Shown in pieces: positions 54,366-64,000 of a DNA stretch of 64,000 nucleotides. Positions within the stretch are counted from its first letter, which is position 1. Every line of letters starts with the position of its first letter. This stretch comes from Bradyrhizobium sp. SK17. Lineage in GTDB: Bacteria; Pseudomonadota; Alphaproteobacteria; Rhizobiales; Xanthobacteraceae. The stretch covers positions 1,612,001 to 1,676,000 of the forward strand of contig NZ_CP025113.1 of NCBI RefSeq assembly GCF_002831585.1, read 5' to 3'. The notes under the pieces are model-generated. The model saw only the letters and a program-made list of their open reading frames with translations. It was not told the DNA's origin and searched no databases. Made by a program: the position numbers and the translations under genes.

Positions 54366-55637
54366 ATGCCCCACCCCAACGACCCCAAACTCCGCTCCTT
54401 CATCGACGTCGCTCCGACCTCCGACTTCCCGATCCAGAATCTTCCCTACGGCGTGTTCTCGTCGAAGGACGGCCTCGCGCCGCGCGTCGGTGTTGCGATC
54501 GGCGACCATGTGCTCGATCTCTGGGAGCTCGAGCAGGATTCGCGGCTCGATGTCGGGCCGCTCGGCGTGTTCTCGCAGCCGTCGCTCAATGCCTTCATGG
54601 CGCTTGGGCCGAAAGTGTGGTCGGCGACGCGGGCGCGGATCAGCGAGTTGTTGCGCTCGGATCATCCGGAGCTGCGCGACAACAGGGAATTGCGCGCGCG
54701 GGCGCTGGTACCGATGGCTGACGTCAAGCTGCACATGCCGTTCGCGGTTTCGGGCTATACCGATTTCTATTCGTCGAAGGAGCACGCCACCAATGTCGGC
54801 GTCATGTTCCGCGGCAAGGACAATGCATTGCAGCCGAACTGGCTGCATATGCCGATCGGCTATAATGGCCGCGCTTCGACCGTGGTGGTGTCAGGCACCA
54901 AGGTGAAACGGCCGCGCGGCCAGCTCAAGCCGCCGACCGCTGAAGTGCCGAGCTTCGGCCCCTGCAAGCGGCTCGACTTCGAACTCGAGATGGGCGTCGT
55001 GGTCGGACAGGCGTCTGCGATGGGCGAGATGCTGACCGAGGCGCAGGCCGAGGCGATGATCTTCGGCTTCGTCATCCTCAACGACTGGAGCGCGCGCGAC
55101 ATCCAGCAATGGGAATACGTGCCGCTCGGCCCGTTCCAGGCCAAGGCGTTCGCAACCTCGATCTCGCCATGGGTGGTGACGCGCGAGGCGCTGGAGCCGT
55201 TCCGGATGCACGGCCCGGCGCAGCAGCCGGAGCCGCTGGCCTATCTGAAGCAGGCGGGGGCGAACAATTACGATCTCGCGCTCGATGTCGGCCTGCGTGC
55301 CGGTGCGATGAACGAGGCGAAGACGATCTGTAGCACCAACTTCAAATACATGTACTGGTCGTCGGTGCAGCAGCTCGTGCACCATGCGTCCAGCGGCTGC
55401 GCGATGAATGTCGGCGATCTCCTCGGCAGCGGCACGATCTCCGGTCCCGACAAGCACCAGCGCGGCAGTCTCCTGGAGATCAGCTGGAACGGCACCGAGC
55501 CGGTCGAGCTGGCCGGCGGCGTGACGCGCTCGTTCCTGGAAAACGGTGACTCGCTCATCATGCGCGGCTGGTGCCAGGGCGACGGTTATCGCGTCGGCTT
55601 CGGCGAGGTCGAGGGCACCATCGTCGCGGCGGAATGA
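54366..55637 (+). CDS. fahA: Fumarylacetoacetase
   Basis: Last enzyme of tyrosine/homogentisate breakdown; splits fumarylacetoacetate into fumarate and acetoacetate. 423 residues, the normal length. Metal ligands are Asp in YTDFYSSKEHATNVG, two Glu in DFELEMGVVVG and Asp in LNDWSARDIQQWEY. The C-terminal part has GTISGPDKHQRGSLLEISW. No separate promoter is obvious, and the repeat upstream makes read-through from hmgA likely. Confidence 0.97.
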   Translation: MPHPNDPKLRSFIDVAPTSDFPIQNLPYGVFSSKDGLAPRVGVAIGDHVLDLWELEQDSRLDVGPLGVFSQPSLNAFMALGPKVWSATRARISELLRSDHPELRDNRELRARALVPMADVKLHMPFAVSGYTDFYSSKEHATNVGVMFRGKDNALQPNWLHMPIGYNGRASTVVVSGTKVKRPRGQLKPPTAEVPSFGPCKRLDFELEMGVVVGQASAMGEMLTEAQAEAMIFGFVILNDWSARDIQQWEYVPLGPFQAKAFATSISPWVVTREALEPFRMHGPAQQPEPLAYLKQAGANNYDLALDVGLRAGAMNEAKTICSTNFKYMYWSSVQQLVHHASSGCAMNVGDLLGSGTISGPDKHQRGSLLEISWNGTEPVELAGGVTRSFLENGDSLIMRGWCQGDGYRVGFGEVEGTIVAAE

Positions 55638-55642
55638 CGTCT

Positions 55643-55728
55643 CGTCATTGCGAGGAGCAAAGCGACGACGCAATCCATCGCTCCGCCTGCGCGGAACCGC
55701 GGGTTGCTTCGCTCCGCTCGCAATGACG
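55643..55728. repeat. Extragenic palindrome, family C
   Basis: CGTCATTGCGAGGAGCAAAGCGACG and the inverted TTCGCTCCGCTCGCAATGACG. It lies between the convergent fahA and DUF1272 genes. Confidence 0.9.
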
Positions 55729-55738
55729 AAGGAACGCC

Positions 55739-56050
55739 TCAGCGCTCTTCCGGCCTGATATCTCGCAGCCGCGCCGTATGCGCCGCGCAGTCCTCGAGAC
55801 TGTATTTCAGATGCACCCGCTTGTCCGATGGCGGCTGGTTCACGGTGCAGACACCCGCCCGCCACGGTTTGGCGGGGCGGATCGGCCGTGGCGCGAAGCC
55901 GCCGCCGCAGTTCGGGCAGACATTGCCGAGCTTGGCCTCGGCGCAATCCGCACAGAACGTGCATTCATAGGAACAGATCCGGGCGTCGACGGCGCCCGGC
56001 GGCAGGTCCTTGTCGCAATATTCGCAGTTCGGTCGCAGTTGCAGCGCCAT
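55739..56050 (-). CDS. DUF1272 cysteine-rich protein
   Basis: 103 residues. The first 60 form a DUF1272 zinc-ribbon-like domain: ALQLRPNCEYCDKDLPPGAV, ICSYECTFCADCAEAKLG and NVCPNCGGG, with CxxC pairs that probably bind zinc. The remaining 40 residues are an extension beyond the usual short DUF1272 protein, ending ARLRDIRPEER. The function of the family is unknown. It is 85 bases downstream of the Lrp gene on the same strand. Confidence 0.88.
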   Translation of the reverse strand: MALQLRPNCEYCDKDLPPGAVDARICSYECTFCADCAEAKLGNVCPNCGGGFAPRPIRPAKPWRAGVCTVNQPPSDKRVHLKYSLEDCAAHTARLRDIRPEER

Positions 56051-56134
56051 GGTCGTCTCTCTTGCTGGATGTTGGCCGGATGATCGCAGGTCGTGTCATC
56101 GAAGCGAATGACGGAATTCCCTCGATTTGAGCCA

Positions 56135-56611
56135 TCACGCCTGTAGCGAATTCAACGGCAACCTCGTGCTCTCCTTCAGGCGATCAAGCACGATCGAGGA
56201 GCGGACATGGGCCACGCTCTGGTGCGGCATCAGCACGTTGTTGACGATGTCGGACAGGCTCTTGAGGTCGCGCAGCATCACCTTGAGCACGTAATCGGCA
56301 TCGCCGGTCAGCGCATAGGCCTCCTGGATGTCGTCGACGCGGTTGACCAGTTCGCGAAACCGCTTGGCGTTGTCGGGCGAATGGGTCGCGAGCGTGATGT
56401 GGATGAAGGCGATCAGGCCGAAGCCGAGCGCCTCGCCGGCAAGGTCGGCGTGGTAGCCCGCGATCACCTTTTCCTCCTCCAGCCGCATCCGCCGCCGCGA
56501 GCATTGTGACGCGGAGAGCCCGACCAGGTCGGCCAGTTGCTGGTTGGTCAGCCGGCCGTCGTCTTGCAGGGCGGCGAGCATTTTGAGGTCGAACGCGTCG
56601 ACGTCAGGCAT
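56135..56611 (-). CDS. Lrp/AsnC-family transcription regulator
   Basis: 158 residues. N-terminal HTH (LKMLAALQDDGRLTNQQLAD and LSASQCSRRRMRLEEEKVI, about 8-48) and C-terminal RAM effector domain (about 65-150, with EAYALTGDADYVLKVMLRDL). It is divergent from hppD, so it probably senses an amino acid such as tyrosine or phenylalanine and controls hppD; that is inference. Met at 56611 is chosen because two palindromes overlap the further-upstream Met codons at 56626 and 56635. Confidence 0.9.
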   Translation of the reverse strand: MPDVDAFDLKMLAALQDDGRLTNQQLADLVGLSASQCSRRRMRLEEEKVIAGYHADLAGEALGFGLIAFIHITLATHSPDNAKRFRELVNRVDDIQEAYALTGDADYVLKVMLRDLKSLSDIVNNVLMPHQSVAHVRSSIVLDRLKESTRLPLNSLQA

Positions 56612-56626
56612 GCGTAAAATGTCCAT

Positions 56627-56648
56627 TTCATGCATGAATCGTGCACGA
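56627..56648. promoter_or_regulatory. Tandem palindromes upstream of the Lrp gene and hppD
   Basis: TTCATGCATGAA (56627-56638) and TCGTGCACGA (56639-56648) are perfect palindromes that abut. They lie between the divergent lrp-like and hppD genes and are candidate Lrp-type operators. Confidence 0.45.
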
Positions 56649-56733
56649 TACTAGCAAAGGGGCCCCATTTTGCACGCACGTTGCGCAGCAAGTGACGGAA
56701 ACTGATCCCCAGACAAATCAGGGAGTTACCGCC

Positions 56734-57852
56734 ATGGGTCCGTTTCCGCACGATGCGCCGCCGGCTGAAATCAGCGCCGAGAATCCGATGGGCACCGACG
56801 GCTTCGAGTTCGTCGAATACGCCCATCCCCATCCGGCCGAGTTGCACGCGCTGTTCAAGCTGATGGGCTTTGTCGCGGTCGCCCGGCACCGGACCAAGGC
56901 GATCACGGTCTATCGCCAGGGCGACATCAACTATCTCGTCAATGAGGAGCCCGGCAGCCACGGTTTCAATTTCGTCGCCGCGCACGGCCCCTGTGCGCCG
57001 TCGATGGCGTTCCGCGTGGTCGACGCCAAGCGCGCCTATGAGCGCGCGATCGCGCTCGGCGCGGAGGCGGCGGATGTATCGTCCGCGCAGAAGACGCTGG
57101 ATGTGCCTGCGATCAAGGGCATCGGCGGCAGCCTGCTCTATTTCGTCGACCGCTACGGCGCCAAGGGCTCGGCCTATGATGCCGAGTTCGAATGGCTAGG
57201 CGTCGCCAACCCGCGTCCGGCAGGCTCGGGGCTCTATTACGTCGATCACCTCACACACAACGTCCATCGCGGCCGCATGGATGTCTGGACCGGCTTCTAT
57301 GCCAAGCTGTTCAATTTCCGCCAGATCCGCTTCTTCGACATCGAGGGCCGCGCCTCCGGCCTGTTCTCGCGTGCGCTGACCAGCCCGGACGGCAAGATCC
57401 GGATTCCGATCAACGAGGATGCCGGCGATTCCGGGCAGATCGAGGAATATCTCAACACCTATCACGGCGAGGGCATCCAGCACATCGCCTGCGGCGCGCG
57501 CGACATCTACCGCACCGTCGAGACGCTGCGCGCGGACGGCCTGCCGTTCATGCCGTCGCCGCCCGACACCTATTTCGAGCGGATCGATGCCCGCCTGCCC
57601 AAGCATGGCGAGGACGTCGCGCGGTTGCAGGCCAACGGCATCCTGATCGACGGCGAGGGCGTGGTCGACGGCGGCCAGACCAAGGTGCTGCTGCAAATCT
57701 TCTCGGCGAACGCGATCGGGCCGATCTTCTTCGAATTCATCCAGCGCAAGGGCGACGATGGCTTCGGCGAAGGCAACTTCAAGGCGCTGTTCGAATCGAT
57801 CGAGGAAGACCAGATCCGCCGCGGCGTGCTGAAGGTCGACCACGCGGCGTGA
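56734..57852 (+). CDS. hppD: 4-hydroxyphenylpyruvate dioxygenase
   Basis: Converts 4-hydroxyphenylpyruvate to homogentisate. 372 residues, normal for the bacterial enzyme. Two vicinal-oxygen-chelate halves are present. Iron ligands are His in YYVDHLTHNVHRGRM, His in GIQHIACGARDIYR and Glu in PIFFEFIQRKGDDGFGEGNF. The ATG at 56734 follows GGGAG. Supplies homogentisate to hmgA/fahA, from which it is separated by two minus-strand genes. Probably under control of the divergent Lrp-type regulator. Confidence 0.96.
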   Translation: MGPFPHDAPPAEISAENPMGTDGFEFVEYAHPHPAELHALFKLMGFVAVARHRTKAITVYRQGDINYLVNEEPGSHGFNFVAAHGPCAPSMAFRVVDAKRAYERAIALGAEAADVSSAQKTLDVPAIKGIGGSLLYFVDRYGAKGSAYDAEFEWLGVANPRPAGSGLYYVDHLTHNVHRGRMDVWTGFYAKLFNFRQIRFFDIEGRASGLFSRALTSPDGKIRIPINEDAGDSGQIEEYLNTYHGEGIQHIACGARDIYRTVETLRADGLPFMPSPPDTYFERIDARLPKHGEDVARLQANGILIDGEGVVDGGQTKVLLQIFSANAIGPIFFEFIQRKGDDGFGEGNFKALFESIEEDQIRRGVLKVDHAA

Positions 57853-57890
57853 GAACGTCGTAGAGCCACGCTGGCGCAAAACCAACAGCT

Positions 57891-58014
57891 GTCGTCCCGG
57901 CGAAGGCCGGGACCCATACCGCGGAATCTATCGAGTTTACTGGGTGGCAATCCCGCGGAACGATCGCCACAACGACGTTCCGGGATTATGGTTCCCGGCC
58001 TTCGCCGGGACGAC
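57891..58014. repeat. Extragenic palindrome pair, family B
   Basis: GTCGTCCCGGCGAAGGCCGG and the inverted CCGGCCTTCGCCGGGACGAC, with a second inner pairing of GGAACG. It fills the gap between the convergent hppD and racemase genes. Confidence 0.9.
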
Positions 58015-58022
58015 AGCGAGAT

Positions 58023-59135
58023 CTATCTCCCCGCCTTCCACGCGCTCGTCACATCCCCGATGCTCGCGAGCTCCGGCTCGCGGATCGCCGACGGCGTGCG
58101 CGAGAAGCGCGGCGCGGGGGCGGGCTGGGTGACGCCGTGGCGCTCGACGAACACCTGGCGCGCCGCCATGTGCGGATGCTTGGGCGCTTCCTCCATGGTC
58201 AGGATCGGTGCGAAGCAGATGTCGGTGCCTTCCATGATCTTGCACCAGTCGGCGCGCGACTTGCTCTTGAACACCTTTTCCAGCTTCGCCTTCAGCGCCG
58301 GCCAGGCCTTGCGGTCCATCTGGGCGTCGAAGTCGGCGTCGGTCAGGTCGGCATGCTTGCGCAGCAGCGCGTAGAATTGCGGCTCGATCGAGCCGATCGA
58401 GATGAAGTTGCCGCAGGAGCATTCGTAGACGCCATAGAAATGCGCGCCGCCGTCGAGGAAATTCTGGTCGCGGCCGCCGCTCCAGCGGCCCTGCGCCGCC
58501 ATGTCGTAGAACATCGACATCAGCGAGGCAGCGCCGTCGCACATCGCGGTGTCGACCACCTGGCCCTTGCCGGACTTCTGCGCTTCCAAGAGTGCGGCGA
58601 GCACGCCGACCACGAGGTAGAGCGCGCCACCGCCGAAATCGCCGACCAAATTGAGCGGCGGCACCGGCTTCTCCTTGGTGCCGATTGCGGCGAGTGCCCC
58701 CGTGATCGAGATGTAGTTGATGTCGTGGCCGGCGGCGTTGGCCAGCGGGCCTTCCTGGCCCCAGCCGGTCATGCGGCCATAGACCAGCTTTGGATTGCGC
58801 CCGAGCACGACATCGGGACCGAGGCCGAGGCGCTCCATCACGCCGGGGCGAAAGCCTTCGATCAGCGCGTCGGCATGGCTGAGCAGGTCGAGCGCTTCCG
58901 CGATCGCGGCCTTGTTCTTGAGGTCGAGCTCGATCACCTTGCGGCCGCGGGTTGCCACTGCCTTCAGGTTCTTGCCCGCGCCGACCCGGTCGAGCGTGAT
59001 GACCTCGGCGCCCATGTCGGCGAGCAGCATGCAGGCGAACGGGCCGGGGCCGATGCCGGCGAATTCGACGATGCGGAAGCCGGCGAGCGGGCCCGAGGTG
59101 CGAGCGGCGGTTTGGGAGGCGGGCTTGTCGAGCAC
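58023..59135 (-). CDS. CaiB/BaiF CoA-transferase family protein, probable alpha-methylacyl-CoA racemase
   Basis: 370 residues. The N-terminal [30 protein letters not shown] is typical (about 16-45; location only). His in [13 protein letters not shown] and Asp in [16 protein letters not shown] match the catalytic pair of alpha-methylacyl-CoA racemases rather than the Asp nucleophile layout of true CoA transferases. It would invert the alpha carbon of a 2-methylacyl-CoA ester in branched-chain or isoprenoid acid breakdown. Start is probably the GTG at 59135. No other beta-oxidation gene is nearby. Confidence 0.85.
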   Translation of the reverse strand: MLDKPASQTAARTSGPLAGFRIVEFAGIGPGPFACMLLADMGAEVITLDRVGAGKNLKAVATRGRKVIELDLKNKAAIAEALDLLSHADALIEGFRPGVMERLGLGPDVVLGRNPKLVYGRMTGWGQEGPLANAAGHDINYISITGALAAIGTKEKPVPPLNLVGDFGGGALYLVVGVLAALLEAQKSGKGQVVDTAMCDGAASLMSMFYDMAAQGRWSGGRDQNFLDGGAHFYGVYECSCGNFISIGSIEPQFYALLRKHADLTDADFDAQMDRKAWPALKAKLEKVFKSKSRADWCKIMEGTDICFAPILTMEEAPKHPHMAARQVFVERHGVTQPAPAPRFSRTPSAIREPELASIGDVTSAWKAGR

Positions 59136-59456
59136 GTTATCGTTCCGTTGTTGCTGTGAGGAGGTTATCGAAGTGTCGTGTGTGCGGCGGCCAGGCGGAC
59201 TGCCGTTCCGTTCCGCGCAATGCCATCAAAGGGATGAGCTGGCCATGAGGAGCCGTGGCAAGTGGTGGTCGTCGGATCTGCCGAACGTCATGAGTCCTCT
59301 CCCGGCCGTCCGTCTGACGGTATTTTTAATTAGCTGATTAGCTAAATTCTCTCGCCTAATGGGCGATGTGGCAAGCCCTTTCGGCTGGAATGCCAGTAAA
59401 ACGCGAACGGCGCGCATCGCTGCGCGCCGTCTGCATAGGTTCCGGAAGGATAGCGG
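59136..59456. other. Intergenic region downstream of coxM
   Basis: No gene is seen in these 321 bases. It holds the cox terminator (59398-59430) and an AT-rich patch with ATTAGCTGATTAGCTAA (59330-59346, two overlapping AGCT repeats) that could be a regulator site for the downstream racemase gene. Confidence 0.4.
59398..59430 (-). terminator. Terminator of the cox operon
   Basis: ACGGCGCGCA and TGCGCGCCGT (59407-59416 and 59421-59430) form a perfect 10-bp stem with a four-base loop. Read on the minus strand it is followed by TCGCGTTTTAC. It begins 27 bases after the coxM stop. Confidence 0.75.
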
Positions 59457-60257
59457 CTAGCCGGCCGCAGTCACCGCCCGCTGTCCCATCACCTTCACCA
59501 GGTTGGCGCGGTAGTCCGCCGAGCCGTGGATGTCGGCGAGCAGACCGTTCGCCGATATCGTCACGCCGTCGAGCGCCGAAGCCGCCCAATTGGCCTTCAG
59601 CGCCTGCTCGATCGGCGGTACCCGCATGACGCCGCTTTGCGACGCACCGGTCACGGCGACGCGGATGTCGCCCGACTTGGTCTTGGCGACGAACACGCCG
59701 GTCAGCGCGAAGCGCGAGGCCGGATGCCGCATCTTGGCGTAGCCGGCTTTCGCCGGGATCGGGAACGAGACCGCGGTGATCATCTCGCCATCCTCGAGCG
59801 CCGTCGTGAACAGGCCCTTGAAGAAGTCGTCCGCCGCGATCGATCGCTTGTTGGTCTTGACCGTCGCGCCGAGCGCCAGCACCACCGCCGGATAATCCGC
59901 CGCCGGGTCGTTGTTGGCGAGCGAGCCGCCGATCGTGCCGCGATGACGCACGGCCGGATCGCCGATCAGCGAGGCGAGATGGGCGAGCGCAGGGATCGCC
60001 TTCTGCACCGCGTCGCTCTGTGCCACGTCATAGTGCGTCGTCGCGCCCTTGATGGTGACGGTGTCGCCCGACACCTCGATGCCGATCATGTCCTTGATCT
60101 TGGACACGTCGACCACGTCGGACGGCGCAGCAAGGCGCTGCTTCATCACGGGCAGCAGGGTCTGTCCGCCGGCCAGGAACTTGGAGTCCGTGCCCTTGGC
60201 GAACTGCGCCACGGCATCGTCGACCGAGGATGCGCGGTGATAATTGGTCTCGTACAT
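59457..60257 (-). CDS. coxM: FAD-binding (medium) subunit of a form II CO-dehydrogenase-type molybdoenzyme
   Basis: 266 residues of the CoxM/XdhB family. The FAD-binding motifs are FLAGGQTLLP (about 27-36) and HRGTIGGSLANNDPAAD (about 105-121). It passes electrons from the iron-sulfur subunit to an acceptor. GGAGG lies before the ATG at 60257, which is 11 bases after the large-subunit stop. Last gene of the S-L-M operon. Confidence 0.93.
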   Translation of the reverse strand: MYETNYHRASSVDDAVAQFAKGTDSKFLAGGQTLLPVMKQRLAAPSDVVDVSKIKDMIGIEVSGDTVTIKGATTHYDVAQSDAVQKAIPALAHLASLIGDPAVRHRGTIGGSLANNDPAADYPAVVLALGATVKTNKRSIAADDFFKGLFTTALEDGEMITAVSFPIPAKAGYAKMRHPASRFALTGVFVAKTKSGDIRVAVTGASQSGVMRVPPIEQALKANWAASALDGVTISANGLLADIHGSADYRANLVKVMGQRAVTAAG

Positions 60258-60268
60258 CGTATCCTCCC

Positions 60269-62608
<2,340 letters not shown>

Positions 62609-62696
62609 TGTCTAGTCCTCCCGACCGGAGATTCGATTTGCCGCCGTTTCCATCGAGACCGGCGGTGATGAGCTTGATCGTTCTGTGCGTGGCCGG

Positions 62697-63182
<486 letters not shown>

Positions 63183-63586
63183 GCGTTTCTCCCAATAGTT
63201 TCATTATGGGCCCAGTAGACCACGCTTCATTTGGGACGTAACCGCGATCAAAGTCGTAGTTGCGGCCCTGTCTTGAAGGCGCCGGGCTGTGCTTCCGATC
63301 CTAGCAGGCAGCCGTTCGATGGGCAATTTGCAAGCCGCCGGGAGGGGGCTCCGGCGCAGTGAAACTGCGCGGCAGTGCAAGCGATTTTCGGCCGGCCGAC
63401 AGCGCCCGCCGCGTGCCGAACATCGCCGCGGCGATTGCTACTACCTTCCGCCTATAACGACGCAAATGCGTTGCTGTCATTTTCATCGCCGATGCAGCGA
63501 CAGCAGATCGCTGATTCATGAATTGGGTAGATATCCGCGCCCGCGATGCATCCATCGCGGCAACGAAACCATATTGGAGGAAGCCA
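63183..63586. promoter_or_regulatory. Divergent region between coxS and the PQQ dehydrogenase gene
   Basis: No gene is supported in these 404 bases. Two inverted repeats lie near the dehydrogenase start: CAGCGA...TCGCTG (63495-63513) and the perfect hairpin CCGCGATG-CATC-CATCGCGG (63541-63560), 27 bases before the ATG. The latter is a candidate operator or leader hairpin. Confidence 0.5.
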
Positions 63587-64000
63587 ATGAAGCTGAGGAG
63601 CGGGATTTTCTTTGCCGGCGTTTCGCTGGTCGCCATGGTGCTGGCAGGCATTGGTGCATCGAAAGCAAATGATTCCGTCGTGAAGGCGGTGTCCGATCCC
63701 AACGGATGGGCGATCGCCGGCCACGACTATGGCAATACGCGCTACAGCCCCCTGAAGCAGATCAATTCCGAGAATGCCGGCAAGCTTCAGCTCGTGTACT
63801 CGCTGTCGCTCGCCTCGCTGCGCTCCAACGAATCGTCGCCGGTGGTGATCGGCAAGACGCTGTATGTGTCGACGTCGTGGGGCCCGAAATACGTCTATGC
63901 GATCGACGCCGCGACCGGCGCGCGCAAATGGACCTGGCAGCCCGACATTCCGGATGACGTGCTCCAATATGCCTGCTGCGACGTCAATAACCGCGGCGTG
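63587..64000 (+). CDS. PQQ-dependent alcohol dehydrogenase, partial (N-terminal 138 residues)
   Basis: Runs off the window end. An N-terminal signal peptide (to about residue 27, GASKAN) sends it to the periplasm. The mature part shows the quinoprotein propeller start WAIAGHDYGNTRYSPLKQIN and SSPVVIGKTLYVSTSWGPKY. The adjacent cysteines in QYACCDVNNRGV are the vicinal disulfide pair that lies over PQQ in methanol and ethanol dehydrogenases. GGAGG lies six bases before the ATG. The metal (Ca or a lanthanide) depends on residues beyond the window. Confidence 0.9.
   Translation, partial: MKLRSGIFFAGVSLVAMVLAGIGASKANDSVVKAVSDPNGWAIAGHDYGNTRYSPLKQINSENAGKLQLVYSLSLASLRSNESSPVVIGKTLYVSTSWGPKYVYAIDAATGARKWTWQPDIPDDVLQYACCDVNNRGV

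Overview
The window looks like chromosomal DNA of a GC-rich alphaproteobacterium of the Bradyrhizobium/Rhodopseudomonas group. The protein families point there, and so do several dispersed palindromic extragenic repeats of the kind common in Bradyrhizobium. I see no rRNA, tRNA, CRISPR array or prophage. There is one insertion sequence.

Layout. 1-7.0 kb: a flagellin gene with a clear terminator, then a chemotaxis operon (hybrid cheA-REC, cheW, cheY, cheR, PilZ-like) that has no cheB. 7.1-8.2 kb: a small unknown gene divergent from an orphan FixJ-type response regulator. 8.4-11.0 kb: an IlvD/Edd-family sugar-acid dehydratase and an RraA-like aldolase-family protein. 11.09-12.13 kb: an IS30-family element inserted inside an extragenic palindrome. 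12.3-20.1 kb (minus strand): oligopeptidase B, an Fbp-type iron(III)-like ABC importer, and a class V aminotransferase. 20.2-24.0 kb (minus): an LssY-C protein, a thermonuclease-like protein lacking the usual Glu, and an unknown 578-residue protein with a DxDTTA motif. 24.1-27 kb: a caspase-fold protein with a Tyr/Ser dyad, an orphan RND adaptor, a small helical protein and a cold-shock protein. 27.1-31.8 kb (minus): a class III nucleotide cyclase and an AsmA-like protein, each broken by what looks like a one-base loss in a G/C run. 32.0-32.7 kb: a CRP-type regulator. 33.0-39.8 kb: an AraC regulator divergent from a peptide-type ABC importer operon plus a PPOX-type flavoprotein. 40.2-48.9 kb: an RND efflux pair, an OmpA-domain protein, a second Tyr/Ser caspase-fold protein fused to TPRs, a metallo-hydrolase and a beta-hydroxyacid dehydrogenase. 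49.3-57.9 kb: a homogentisate catabolic region (MarR regulator, FAD hydroxylase, DUF2783 protein with a polyglutamine tail, unusual MBL protein, hmgA, fahA, DUF1272, Lrp regulator, hppD). 58.0-64.0 kb: an alpha-methylacyl-CoA racemase-type CoA transferase, a form II coxSLM operon, and the start of a PQQ-dependent alcohol dehydrogenase.

How the parts may work together. HppD, the FAD hydroxylase, HmgA and FahA form a tyrosine/hydroxyphenylacetate route through homogentisate. No maleylacetoacetate isomerase is visible. The most system-like signal is a possible local cyclic-nucleotide circuit. The CRP-type regulator has the RExxxR recognition helix, and four TGTGA-N6-TCACA-like boxes lie only in intergenic regions. 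They sit upstream of the regulator itself, upstream of the RND operon, and in the two divergent promoter regions that serve the two pseudocaspase genes. The nearby cyclase gene is frameshifted. All functional links are inferred from sequence alone.
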